This document shows positions 1 through 12,625 of a DNA stretch of 64,000 bases, piece after piece (the first letter of the stretch is position 1; each line of letters opens with the position of its first letter). This stretch comes from Macrotrachela quadricornifera (lineage: Eukaryota; Rotifera; Eurotatoria; Philodinida; Philodinidae), in contig JAJEKB010000342.1 in the NCBI GenBank assembly GCA_022393335.1, forward strand, positions 91,991 through 155,990. Direction: 5' to 3'. The notes under the pieces are model-generated. The model was given only the letters and a program-made list of their open reading frames with translations, searched no databases and was not told where the DNA came from. Position numbers and translations under genes: made by a program.

Positions 1-418
1 AAAAAAAACTCATCTAATATTTACCCAACAAATAATTTACATGGATCATCATCTCTATCCATTATTTTCCTAGAAAAAAAGAAAGAATTCTATTCAAATA
101 AACTTATGTTAGACTTTTTTTTTCTTTTCCTCCTGAAAATTAAACTATTTTTATTTTAAGCAAAAGATCTAAAATAAAACAAGTATTTTTTTTTCATCAT
201 TACTTCTTTTCTTTCAATAATCTGTATATATATTTTTTTTGACAAAATAAATGTACCTGAGATTTTCATATGATTAACAAAAAAAAAAAAAGGAAAAAAC
301 AAAGCCTTATCACAAGTATCTGACTTCATATATCATTATATACAGTAACAAGAAAACAAAACCAAAAAATGAATAAACTTTTATAAAAAAAGAAAAAAGG
401 AATAAAAAACTTTTTTTT
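1..418. other. AT-rich 3' flank of vasa
   Basis: This stretch lies downstream of the vasa stop codon. It is dominated by A and T homopolymer runs. I see no coding potential, RNA gene or repeat other than these runs. Confidence 0.6.
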
Positions 419-3400
419 TTAATCCCAATCTTCTGCATCACCGGCTGATGCTGTACCACCACTAGGACCAGTTGATTGACTATGAGTAATTCCACTAGCA
501 CGCATCTAAAAACAAAATTTTTTTTATAAACTAAAAAAAACCAATATTCAATCAAATTTACATCAGTATTTTTTCCAGGAAAACCACCTCGATTGAGTCC
601 ATTAGCACCTTGAGTATACTGTTTGAGAAATTCAGGTACTTCTTGACCAGCCTAAAACAAAAAAAAAAGATTTTCTTTATTGTTAATAATGTACTTCAAA
701 CAGAAAATTTCAGAAATCCTCAAGTAATTTTAAATTGTATCGTTCTTGCATTTAACAAAAATTTAAAAATTATGATTTATTCATTGATCGAATAAATATG
801 TCGTAAATCAAAATATGGATTTATAAAATAAGTTATTCTTTATAAATTGTGGATCTTCTCATGCTGTTTCTTATAGAAGTATTTATGGACGAACATATGA
901 AATGTAATAATTCACTATAGGTCACCCATCAATACTTACTTCACTTAATTTTTGTACAAGTTCAGGTGCAATATTTCGATCTGATTCTCGATCTGCATCA
1001 AAAAATGAAATTGATTTACCCAAATGACCAGCACGACCTAAATTAAATTATATAAATATTCTATTTATCGATTATCTATTAATCATACCTGTTCGACCAA
1101 TACGATGAATATAAAAATCACTTGTATCCGGTAAATCATAATTAATTACATAACCAATTAAAGGAAAATCTAAACCTCTTGCAGCAACTGATGTTGCAAC
1201 AAGAATTGGACATTGTCCATTTGTAAATTGTTGTACAGCTTCAATACGTTGTCGTTGCGTTCGATCACCATGCATTGTTGTACTCATAAAATTTCGTTGT
1301 GAAAGTAATGCACCAATATAATCAGCTGATCGTTTTGTTTCAACAAATATTAAACAACGTTCAGATTCTTATTTAAAAAAAATAAAAAAAATAATTTATA
1401 TAAATAAATTATATTCATACTAAGATTTTCTTCAAGTAATTGAAAAAGTCGATCTTTTTTATTTGCTTGTGGTACAAGTTCAATTGTTTGTGCAATATCT
1501 TCATTTGCACCACCAAGAATACCAACAGCAAGAAATACATAATTATCACGTAGAAAATGTTTAGCAAGCCGTTGAACTTCATCTGGAAATGTTGCTGAAA
1601 ACATTGCTGTAATACGTGCATCTTTTTGTGGTAAACCAAGATCTTCTAATTTACGAATATCAGGCTCAAAACCAGTATCTAACATTCTTTAAAATAAAAT
1701 AAAAAATAAGACATCGAAAATAAAATATTGTTTAACATACCGATCGGCTTCATCAAGAACGAAGTATTTGACTTTTTTTAATGAAACCTAAAATATACAT
1801 ATAGATTTTTCATTAATTAATTTAAAGTATGATTATACTTACACGACCTTTTTCAACCATATCTTTAAGACGACCAGTAGTTGCTGATAGAATATGACAA
1901 CCCTCTCGAAGACGATCACTAACAGTAAACATATCATGACCACCAACAGCAGAACCTAATTAGAAAAAGAATTCTATTAAATAATTTTATCAATTTTATA
2001 TTATAATTTACATGGTACGACAGCAGTTTGATAAGCAAATTTTCTTGCTTCACGTTCTGTTTGTAAAGCAAGTTCACGTGTAGGTGATATAATAAGACAA
2101 AGCGGTGATGGTGGATGATGTTTTTCAGATAATTCATCCGAATGAAATTCAAGTAAATTTGAAATAATTGGTAAGAGAAATGCAGCCTGAAATAATGAAC
2201 ATATAAATAATAAAAATAGTCATAAAAATAATTATTTACCGTTTTACCAGAACCAGTTTGTGCACAAGCCATTAAATCATCTTGTTTTTGAATACATGGA
2301 ATTGCATATCTTTGAATAGTTGTTGGTTCTTCAAAATGAGCTCGACGAATATTTGATAAAATTTGTGTACTAAGATTTGCTTCTTCATATAATTCAATTG
2401 GTTTTACTTTTCCTTTAATTATAATAATTAATTAAATAGAAGAATAATATTAAAAGAAAAAAACAAAATCATTTTGTTTTATTTTACCTTCTGGTGTACA
2501 ACGTACTTGTGTTCGATGATATTTACCAAAATTTTCACCTTTACTTACAGCTTCACCAAATATATCAGCTTCACTTGTTGGTGGAGGTGGTGGAACATAT
2601 CGTTCAACAGGTTGTGCACCAGCACGATTGCCAGCTAAAATGAATAATTAATATTATAAATTTTTTTTCGAAAAGTTATGTATATATATATATACGTTGA
2701 TCGAAGATGTCATCAGATATCTAAATAGAATATAAAATTTATTTGGAAAAATTAAAGCAAATTTGTATACTTTATCATCTTTTCGTCCACCTCCAAAAAA
2801 ACCATTACCACCACCATCTACAAAAATTTAATTGAAAAGAAAAATAAAGATTAATTATACAAAAAAATAAAATACCACGAGGTTTTTTTGGTTCAGGACA
2901 ATCACGAGATCGATGACCTGGTTGATTACTATAAACATATCAAGAGCACAAGAAAATAGTATAGAAACATAAAGTATAAATAAACACACCAATTATAACA
3001 ATCTAAACATAAATGAAATCAATGAATATCAACTATTACATAAATAAAATAAAAAAAAACTTACTGCCACCACCAGCACCGCCACCAGCACCATCACGAT
3101 TTTCTAAAAGAAAATAAAAATTTCGCTCAATACATTTTGCCAGTATTAATTATTTACCTCGATCACCTGAATTAAATCCTCCTCCACCACCTCGACCTCC
3201 TATTTAAAAAAAAAAACGTCTAATTTTTCGATTATATCAAATGAAACCGTTTATTACCTCGAAATCCACTACCACTATTTGTAAAACTGCCTCGTGTTGC
3301 TGTACTACCAAATGTCGTACGTTTACTAGTATCATCTGAATCATTATTATTATTCGTTGTATTTGTATTACCACCTCGCCACCCAGTAAATGTTGGTTTT

Positions 3401-4173
3401 GAATCATTATTATTATCTTGATCATTATCATTTTGATTTTTTGAATGACGAAATGTATTTCCATTATTTGTTGTAGATGATCGAAAACCACTATTACGTT
3501 CATTACCACCTGCATTAAAACCACCACGATTACTACGGGTATCTTTTCGTGGTTCGGGACATTCTCGACTCATATGACCACTTTGATTACAATTATAACA
3601 TGCTTTTAAAATATAAAAAAATATGAAATTTATATTATTTAAAAACTCATTTAATATTTACCACGAGAATTTCCATCATTACCAGAACGAAATGCATTAC
3701 TACCACCACCACTGGTAAATCCACTTTGTCCTGTACGAGCTAGATAAAAGAAAGATTTTCTTTAAGTTAACAATAAAAGATTTAACACAATTACCTCCAA
3801 AACTACTTGTAGTATTTCGAGAATTGAAGGTACCATTATTACTGTTCGGATTACTATTTTCATCGTTATTATTATTGCTACGAAAACTACTAAAGCTTCC
3901 TACTGTATTGCTCGTACCACCACCATTCCATTTCGAAACTGGTGCTGCTTCTAAATAAAATACTCAATACATTCTTTTACTATGATAAATCAATTTTTAC
4001 CATCATTATTTGTTGAAATTGATAATTTACCACGTCCAATACCTAATCTTTGTGTTGTTGGTTGCTATATAAAACAAAAAAAACATTCACATATATTTAT
4101 CTATTACTATCTCAAAACAAACCTGTACAAATGATTTAGGTGTATCATCATCATCCCAAGATTCTTCAATCAT
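419..4173 (-). CDS. vasa: Vasa/DDX4-type DEAD-box RNA helicase, 21 coding exons
   Basis: ATP-dependent RNA helicase of the Vasa family, a germ-line and stem-cell factor of ribonucleoprotein granules. I place 21 exons, with ends (high to low): 4173-4123, 4064-4001, 3950-3795, 3739-3662, 3602-3258, 3199-3158, 3103-3065, 3002-2990, 2928-2876, 2817-2771, 2720-2696, 2634-2488, 2412-2240, 2186-2012, 1955-1843, 1787-1741, 1686-1421, 1367-1089, 1037-940, 651-562, 505-419. They total 2388 nt, 795 residues, with phase closing. The N-terminal half is Gly/Asn/Ser-rich with two CCHC zinc knuckles (C118..C131 and C260..C273). The core shows AQTGSGKT (404-411), PTREL, DEAD (519-522), SAT (553-555) and HRIGRTG (699-705). 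The segment after SAT reads [10 protein letters not shown], the Vasa pattern rather than the PL10/DDX3 one, and the protein ends in EDWD. Motif Ib reads TTGR instead of TPGR. RPL14 lies 190 bp upstream on the same strand. Confidence 0.93.
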
Positions 4174-4362
4174 GATGTAAAAAAAAAAGAACAACAACAC
4201 TATCTAGAATCAATGAAATAGTTTCTAAACAAGAATCATGTTTGTTTTTATTTTATTATTCTTCTTATATTTTTCTTTCAAGTTATTTTTCTTTAAAAAC
4301 ATACAAGCAAAGAAATGAAAACTTGATGAAAAACAATACTTATATTTTGAAATTGTTCTTGT

Positions 4363-4887
4363 TTATTTCTTCTTGCCAGCAGCAGGTGGTGCAGCAAATA
4401 TCTTAAATTTATTTGCAATACGTTGTGATTTAGCAACAAATTTTCGACGTTTGCTTTTTTGTGTTTTTTTAGCTAATTGTGCCTTATTTTTCTTTTTTAA
4501 ACGATTAAATTCATGTGCTAATATACGATTATATGCCTGTTTAGCATGTAATAATTTAAATCGATCAAAATCTGTTGTTTTTGAACGTAAATGTTTTGCT
4601 TGTAATTTTTTAAACCAACGTGATTCTTGCCATTTTTTATTAACATCATGTTTATCCCAAACAGCTTTAACTGTTTTTGAACGAGCTCCAGGTAAAAGTT
4701 TTAGAACATATTTTGTTAAATGTAAGGATTTTATATTTAATGCTTGACGACGAACATGTGATGATGGACCATCGACGAGTACACGTGTCTGATCGATAAT
4801 ATTTGTTATACAACAAATTTTGCCTTTTTCTGGACCATAGGCAACGTAGGCAACACGTCCTACTTGAACAAGACGCTCGTAAGGCAT
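4363..4887 (-). CDS. RPL14: 60S ribosomal protein L14 (eL14)
   Basis: Component of the large ribosomal subunit. A single uninterrupted 174-residue frame carries the eL14 signatures: VGRVAYVAYGPEKGK at the N-terminus, then VLVDGPSSHVRRQA, TDFDRFK in the middle, and a lysine-rich tail ending AAGKKK. The length fits animal eL14. The ATG is preceded 13 nt upstream by a 3' splice consensus (AG at 4902-4901, after TTTAATTTT), so the 5' UTR is either spliced or trans-spliced. The stop codon overlaps an AATAAA hexamer (AAATAAAC), so the 3' UTR is probably very short. The gene lies between vasa downstream and the divergent KAT6 gene. Confidence 0.95.
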   Translation of the reverse strand: MPYERLVQVGRVAYVAYGPEKGKICCITNIIDQTRVLVDGPSSHVRRQALNIKSLHLTKYVLKLLPGARSKTVKAVWDKHDVNKKWQESRWFKKLQAKHLRSKTTDFDRFKLLHAKQAYNRILAHEFNRLKKKNKAQLAKKTQKSKRRKFVAKSQRIANKFKIFAAPPAAGKKK

Positions 4888-5669
4888 GAAGATTTTTTTT
4901 CTAAAATTAAAGAAAATAATTCAAGCTAGGAAAACGTCCGAAAAGAAAAGAATAGTATATGAAAAATGATTGTAAATAAACAACTATTCTATTGGACAAT
5001 ATGAAACGACGAGAAATCATGGTTTGAACTATAGACTAAAATTTAAAAGTGATATTTGATTGAAAATATATGATATATAAATTCTAAAATTCTAAATTTA
5101 GTTTTTGGAAATAAAAGAAAATAATTAAAATATATTGACAAAACAATATTTAAAAGCGACATCTACTTGAAGGAGATTGATAGATATATATGGTATAAAA
5201 ACAAATGAAAACATGTACTCGATGCACTTGAATATCAATCATTTTGATCATAAAAATAAAATTATGCAATAGATAAATAAAAAGAATTTGATGAGTTTTG
5301 CAAAATATCATTTAGTATAACTCAAATAATAGATTAGATGTCGCTAAAAAAGTCTATATTTTGTTATTTCAAGAGAACTAGTTTGAATCCTTTTCTATTG
5401 TTTTATCAATTTAATATATTTACAGATAATAAAAATTCTTTTACATAAAAATTTCTTCATAGATAACATAGAACAAGAAAATAATTTCTATTAAATCTTC
5501 ATTGGATATTTCGAATGCAAAGTGCATTATTGTGTTTATAATCGATGAGTCATTTTCCATCATTCTTCTCCGTCTGTCATTTTGACTGATTGTTTTTTCG
5601 TTTATTGAAAAACAAAATCAATTAAGTTAATAACCTCATTATTCAGATGATCTGATCGAAAATTTAAGA
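4888..5669. promoter_or_regulatory. Head-to-head spacer between RPL14 and KAT6
   Basis: This 782 bp stretch separates the divergent starts of RPL14 (minus) and KAT6 (plus). It must contain the 5' ends and promoters of both, possibly shared. I see no TATA box or coding sequence that I would defend. A 3' splice consensus ends at 5646, 23 nt before the KAT6 ATG. Confidence 0.45.
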
Positions 5670-8600
5670 ATGGTAGCCAAAGGCTCACGTGATCGGCGTA
5701 CATCATCATCAAGTCCTACAACGAAACGACAAAAATCATTAACTATTCATGAAAAGAAGGTTTTTTTAAAAATTTTCTGTTACTTATTTCAATTTTATAT
5801 TTTATCTGTTTTTTTTCTTGTATAGAAAGATGTTAAACCAATGGGTATATGTAGTTTTTGTATGGGTGATGAAGATAAAAATGCTAATGGTATTCCTGAA
5901 GATATGATTAGTTGTGCTGAATGTGGAAATTGTGGTATTAAATAAACATTCTATATTTAAAACAAAAATAAAATCTTTGGTTTTTATAGGACATCCATCA
6001 TGTTTAAAATACTCCGACAAACTTATTAAAAAAATAAAAACAACTCGATGGCAATGTTTGGATTGTAAACGATGTATTATTTGTAACAAAGGAGATGATT
6101 CAGTATTTATATAAATTTCTTGTTTTTTTTTTTGTTATAATTAATTTATATTTTAGTTACTTTTCTGTGATTATTGTGATGCAGCTATTCATGCAAAATG
6201 TTGCGATCCACCATTAAATCGCATTCCTAAAGGTGAATTTCTTTGTCATAATTGTCGAAATGAAAAAACAATAAAATCAACATCAAAAAAAAGTTTAACT
6301 AAAATTTCATCAACACGTTCACTTCGAAATAAAACTTCTAATGATAATGATACACCAACAATTCTTTCTCGTCCTGTTGCACAATTAATTGATGGAATGT
6401 CAAATTTTTTTTTACCAAAAAAAGATAAAATAAATAATAATATACAACGACAACAATCTGTTCAAAAAGCAATGAAATATTTACGAAATAAAACAATTAA
6501 ATCTTCAAATACAAAAATTCTTAAACGACTTAATACATTACCATTAGCAACAACAAAAAAAAATGAAAATTATAAAAATCAATTATTAGCAAGAAGTATT
6601 TTAGCTTCATCAAAAACACCACGTATTCGACGTAAACCATTAAGTTTAACAGATGATTCACCGACAATGTAATATATACTTTTAATTTTATTTTATTCTA
6701 GAAAAAATCTTTTTTTTTATTTAGTTCACAAATAAATATAAGTACACCAACAGTAGTACGTCGTTTAATAAATAAAAAATCATTACCATCTGAATCTGTT
6801 ACATCATCTTCTCGAAATATGCGTCGATCTACGACACATCCAATTGAAGAATCAAATAAAACAAAATTATCACCATCAATTACTAAACGAAAACATTCAA
6901 TATCACCTATATCTCATACACCAATAACAAAAAAAGAACGAACAAAAAATAATTCATCAATGAAAAAAACACATTCAAAACGTAAAGAAGATAAAATTGA
7001 AGACAATGAAACAGACAATGAAGTTAATGATAATGAAAGAATACCAACAGTTACGAAACGAAAACTTAATTTAGATTTATCAAGTAAGTTAATTACAATA
7101 AAACAAATATATCATTATATATAGTATATTCATAACGTTCTCGGACTGATTTTTATTTTGCACTTTTAATGATAAATTAACGTATATTTGTAATAATCCT
7201 ATATGTATACTTGACTTTAAAAGAATGAGCTAATTCAAATATTATAATATATGATACAACATTATCTTCATAAATATTAAATGACAAGTAATGTGATTTA
7301 GAGTATATCAAATGATAATACTATAATCAATCCGAAAATGTTTAAAACTATGAATAATCAATTTCTAACATAAAACCATGTGTATTTCATCAGAAATTTT
7401 ACAATAAATTGACTTATTACTAAAGATATGCAAGGTACCGTTTTATAGAAATATTAAAAAAAAAATAAAAGTGAGATCCGACAATTATCTTTAGAAATAT
7501 TTTATATTGAAAAATATGATTATTTATTTATTTTTTTTTTCTTATGTAGAATATAAAACTCCACCATCATTTCTTAATGATTCACTTCCAGATACAATTT
7601 CTGCTAATGATGTTTATTTATTTCTTGATGCACGTAAAAATTCAACAAAACTTATATCAGATGTAAATAATTTTTATATAATTTTAATATTTATTAAATA
7701 TATATTTAGTGTTCGGAGAAATTTCGTCAATCAACTGAAATAATTGAAGATGATATAAATAATACACGTTGGCCACCTTATATTGTTTTTGGTTCTGAAT
7801 TAATAAAAACATGGTATTCATCATCTTATCCTCAAGAATATGCACGTGTTCCACGTTTATTTATATGTGAATTTTGTTTAAAATATATGAAATGTGAACA
7901 AGTTTATGATCGACATCGTGTATGTGTTGTTATTTTTATATATTTTTAAATTTTACTAATTTATTTTGTTTTGTTTAGAAAAAATGTGAAACATTTCATC
8001 CACCCGCAAATGAAATTTATCATAAAGATGATCTTTCTGTTTTTGAAGTTGATGGAAATATAAATCGAATTTATTGTCAAAATTTATGTCTTTTAGCAAA
8101 ATTATTTCTTGATCATAAAACACTTTATTATGATGTTGAACCATTTTTATTTTATGTTTTAACAAAAAATGATTCTAATGGTTGTCATTTTCTTGGTTAT
8201 TTTTCAAAAGAAAAACATTGTCCACAAAAATATAATTTATCATGTATAACTATATTACCTAATAGACAACGTCGAGGTTATGGACGTTTATTAATTGAAT
8301 TAAGTTATTTACTTTCACAAAAAGAAAATCAAATTGGTACACCTGAAAGACCATTATCAATACATGGTGCACAAACATATGAAGCATATTGGAAAATAAA
8401 ATTAGTTGAACAATTACTTAATTATTATTGTAAAAAAAAACAAATCTGTATATTAAAAGATATAATGAATGAAACTGGCATGGCAGTTGATGATATTATT
8501 GATACATTACAAAATTTAGGAGTTTTAACAATGAAATCAAATGAAAAGTAAATTTTAAAAGAAAATCTCGAATGATTCATAAGGAATTGCATTGTTAGTA

Positions 8601-10602
8601 TCTCTTCAAATTCTACATAACATGGCATACATTTCTATTGTATATTAATACTGCTTCCCTTAAGTTACGTATTCTCAGTTCATAGCTTTTGCTTATTTTC
8701 CTGCATTCATCTAAAAATATCGTTTGTCATCAAATTCACTTGATGTATGTCCATTCGAGTATAGTTTATAGAAAGAAATGTTTAATCAAAAAAAAATTGA
8801 AAGAGTATAACATTTAATACAAATCATGTAATTCTTTATGGATCATTCTATGTATACATTTTAATAATGAAAATAAATAATTTATTTAGACCAGTAATTA
8901 ATGTTGATGTAGCACAATTGGAATCTATAATGAAAAATGAGAAAATAAAACATGCTCATTGGATTTCATTGGATAGTGAATTTCTTCGTTTTACACCTGT
9001 ACTTAAACCAATATTATTATTAAACGATGAAAATTCTATGGATAATCAAGTTAAAGAAATTGAAGTTGTTTTTAAAAAAATTGAACCAGATAATGCTGAG
9101 TAATAATTTGAAAAAAATTTGTTATTTTTTTTATTTATAAATCTTTAGGTTAACTGGAAATAATAGTGAATCAATTGATGGAATAAATCAATCAAATACA
9201 ACTGAAATTGTTCGTTATGTTCGACGACGAAAATTTGGACGAAAACGTCGATCAATGTATGTTAAATATCGAGTAACAAATAAAAATGGAACAAATACAA
9301 CTACTAATGATGATGAACATTCACAAGAATATATATCTCGTCGACAAGATTCGATTAATAATGAATCATCATTATCACCTTCTTTACCATTGAAATCTTC
9401 TCCAAAACCACAAACATTTAAACAATTAACAATTGATCAATTTCTTAAAAAAATTCCTTCTAATTCATCCATTACAGAAAAACCACAAGAAGAAAAAATT
9501 TTTGAAATAAGTCCAAAAAATAATAATAATGATAATGAAGAAATTAGTTTAGAAATTAAAAATGAAATTAATGAAGAAGAATTTCCCTTACCAAAAAGAA
9601 CAAAAAGATTATCAAATACACCTCATGTATCAAAATCTGAAACTGATCTTACGAAAATAGCAAATGGAACACCAGAAGAACCTTTAAAAAAACCATTTCG
9701 TAAGTTTATTTTATTCATTTTACAATTAGTTTTTATCAAAAAAAATTATAAAAAATTTGAAATATTAAATAATTTCTTTATTTTTAATTACTATAGTTAA
9801 CAGCCAAGATCTATTAATAAGACAAAAAAGTGATGGAACTGTATCATCAAACGAAAGTTCACCAATTCCACTTAATTCACCATTACCATTTAAAAAACGA
9901 GCTTGGGCTTCATCAAATATACAAGCTTTAATTGATCCACCATCAAATCCAAAGGTTTTAATATTTAAATAAAATTTTTAAATAAAATTTTTATTTTAGA
10001 AAACTGATCAACCAAATTTAAGTCGTGAAACGAGTTTAACAACATCGTCATCTCTAGGAGATAGTCATACAAATCCACTACTAACATCTTCATCATCACT
10101 TAATAGTACTGATGAAGAAACTAAAATAGCTCGTATTGAATCTCAATTAAAAACAACTATTGAAGCTGTTAAAGAAGTTGAAGCAATAAATGATCAACCA
10201 CCTAGTTTAACATCACCAACATCAATGATTGTTTCACAATCAAATCATTATAATTATTCAACAAGAAGTAGTGTTGCTAAACAACAACAACAACAACAAC
10301 AACAATCAATAACAATAAATAATTTTAATAATTCAACTACTATGACTTATAATTTTGGACAACCACCTTATCCATATCCTTATCCAGTTCCACCAACTAT
10401 GGATATACAACCGTTTTATTATCCGTCTCCAATGTCAATGAATTATATGCCTTATTATCCAACATCATCATCTCCTATGTATCCATCAGGACAACCAATG
10501 TGTTATCCACCGAATAGTGTTAATTCAATACCATATACTAATAATACAACACCACCATATGGTTATTCAACTCCTCAATCATCGTCAAATCGACGACATT
10601 AG
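5670..10602 (+). CDS. KAT6: MYST-family histone acetyltransferase KAT6 (MOZ/MORF-like)
   Basis: Nuclear acetyl-CoA-dependent histone H3 acetyltransferase. Twelve exons (5670-5759, 5826-5934, 5990-6102, 6157-6668, 6725-7083, 7550-7662, 7710-7919, 7979-8547, 8890-9099, 9149-9699, 9797-9954, 10000-10602) give 1198 residues with phase closing. Residues 36-140 form the tandem PHD finger of KAT6 (ICSFC...[14 protein letters not shown]...[17 protein letters not shown]). A basic Ser/Lys-rich linker follows. The MYST domain (about 445-725) has [10 protein letters not shown] with its zinc ligands, the autoacetylation lysine in [12 protein letters not shown], the CoA loop QRRGYG (599-604) and the TPERPLS glutamate. 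The C-terminal part is acidic/Ser-rich, with a Q8 run and a Tyr/Pro/Met-rich tail like KAT6 activation regions. The N-terminal winged-helix (NEMM/H15) domain of vertebrate KAT6 is not encoded here. The start is the first in-frame ATG, 23 nt after a splice acceptor. Confidence 0.93.
10282..10305 (+). repeat. (CAA)8 polyglutamine tract in KAT6
   Basis: Eight uninterrupted CAA codons encode Q8 near the KAT6 C-terminus, preceded by AAA (Lys). Because the run is pure CAA, it is likely to vary in length between alleles. Confidence 0.9.
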
Positions 10603-11326
10603 ACAAAGAAATAAATAATATCATATAATACCCAATTCGGTCAGATAGGATGATGAATTCACTTTCATATATTTCTATTTAAAAAAAAAAAGAAAAACAA
10701 AACAAAACATTGTTTTTATTTATTTGCTGTCTTATATTTTGTTTTTTTTTTGCAATAATATATAGATGAGAAGAAAACAATAAATAGAAAAGAAATATTA
10801 TTCGTAAATTGTTGTTTGCATTTCCTTTTCTTTTGTTGAGTTTTTATGTATATAGTGGTTGTCATGTAAAACAGTGCTTTTTTTTGTTCTTTATTGTCTT
10901 CTGATTATATTAAAAAAACACATAAACTATATTGCTTAGATAGCAATATAAGACGATTTTGTATTGATAAATTTCATATTATCGATCTTTCGATTTTTTT
11001 TATTTCAAAATTATAACAAAAAACACCATAAATCTTGATTAAAAACAATACAATACATAAAAATTAATAGATGAAAAAGATGTTCAGTCAATAATGTGAG
11101 GGGGCGGATAAGGTCCTTCAACAATTTGTATTACATACACGATATATCGGATTATTCAATCATAACGTTGGATAAGCCGATATTCACCATAATTATTTAC
11201 GGCAATGACGATGAGTATAAAGAAATTTGTTGCGAGCATCTCGATTATTATTCTTTGCATCTATATATGCCAACATGTCTCTATAATAAAAAAAAATTTA
11301 TTATCATTTTTGTTAAGCTTTTATAA
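10603..11326. other. Convergent 3' UTR spacer (KAT6 / Nudix 1)
   Basis: The spacer lies between two convergent stop codons and should hold both 3' UTRs. An 8 bp perfect hairpin (10928-10950, stem TATATTGC) is the only discrete structure I see. There are long A and T runs and no coding exon. Confidence 0.5.
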
Positions 11327-12625
11327 TTACATAATAGTTGAATTTTGGCCATTGATATCTGTTAATGTAACCAGATGGTAGCTTATAGGCATCTCTGAAT
11401 CTTTAATGAATATATATTTTCGGCTAATTTTGCAATGATCACAACATGGAAGAGTATAAATACTGTGCCATTCAACATCCTATAAATAATTAGTTCAATA
11501 TTTTGTTAATTTATAGTATCTTTAAGATAATAATAAAAAAGTTCAAAGAATATTTTCTTACCAAAATTTCTTTTCTATCTGGTCGAAATATTGAATATTG
11601 CGTAGGTGTTGTTGTTATAACATAGTAATGTGTTAGACTTCGAATTTTTTTACGATCAATACGTTCAACTTTCCTAATAATTTTACCATCATCTTCATTT
11701 ACTTGTAAATTATATATCAAACCGTTTATACCAGTCTCTTCTTTAAACTAAAAATAATAAATATATCATAATTAAATGTAAAATACTTTGTTTAAATTTA
11801 CTTCACGAAAACCTCCAATCCTTATAGTTTCACCACGATTGAGTTTTCCTTTAGGAAATCCATAATACAAACGATTCTTTTTAATATATGAAATAAGTAA
11901 CACCTAAAAAAGTATTCAGATTTCTTTTAAATTTTAATAGTCCGACAAAAACAAATTACTTTTTCTGCACCCATTTCCATTGTTGAAATCAAAATTACAC
12001 CGGCTCTGGGACTCTCAAGTCTTTCAATAGACCATTCTATCCAAATTTTTTTGGCACAGCGTATACGTATTTTTGCAATAGTAGGTGTAACAATCTCATA
12101 TTGAGCTGGTTCTTTATTTGATTCTAAAAATATATAATATATATATAATTATTTTCGTGTAAGAAAAACGTTATATACCTGAATATTCGTCATCTTGAAT
12201 TGGATGATAATAATAATACTGTCGATATATCATACTTAGTACTTTCCCTATCTCTTAAAAATAAAAAAATGTGATAAGTTATATTACACTGTTGAAAAAC
12301 TAAATTTACCTGATATAGCAAACTTGTCTAAATCTAATCTTATAATTGGATGTTTAAGATTTTGTTTATCGATAACTTCATAGAAACGATCATTCATTGT
12401 AGATAGTTCATCAAGCATTTGTTTATATGCATTTTGAATACTAATATGTGTAATAAATTTCATAGATCTTTCTGAATCTTCCAAAAAGAACCAATTTTCT
12501 ATGTATCTAAAAGTATAAATAATAAAAATATTTTTTCATAAAAAAAAAAAGATTAAATTTTACCTTTTAATATTATCTTCACAGCGACGAGATATCACAT
12601 ACTCTTTCTTTCTATTTGAAGTCAT
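11327..12625 (-). CDS. Dcp2-like Nudix hydrolase, copy 1
   Basis: Predicted Nudix pyrophosphohydrolase, closest in layout to the mRNA-decapping enzyme Dcp2. Seven exons (12625-12564, 12506-12310, 12253-12179, 12123-11960, 11903-11802, 11747-11562, 11479-11327) give 312 residues. The Nudix box spans residues 185-207: Gly185, Glu191 and REFKEETGI fit G-x5-E-x7-REUxEExGU. It is preceded by YGFPKGK, as in Dcp2 (WGFPKGK), and followed by DVEWHSIYTLP, matching the IEW..LP strand after the Dcp2 box. PRAGVIL opens the fold. The N-terminal 150 residues are helical and only loosely like the Dcp2 regulatory domain. An intron splits the box after its RE. I cannot exclude another Nudix substrate, such as dinucleotides or inositol pyrophosphates. 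The gene is paralogous to the next one on this strand, at 13638-14831. Confidence 0.8.

Noticed and set aside
4373..4747. Plus-strand open frame of 124 codons opposite RPL14
   Set aside because: It is the antisense shadow of the conserved eL14 coding sequence and resembles no protein.
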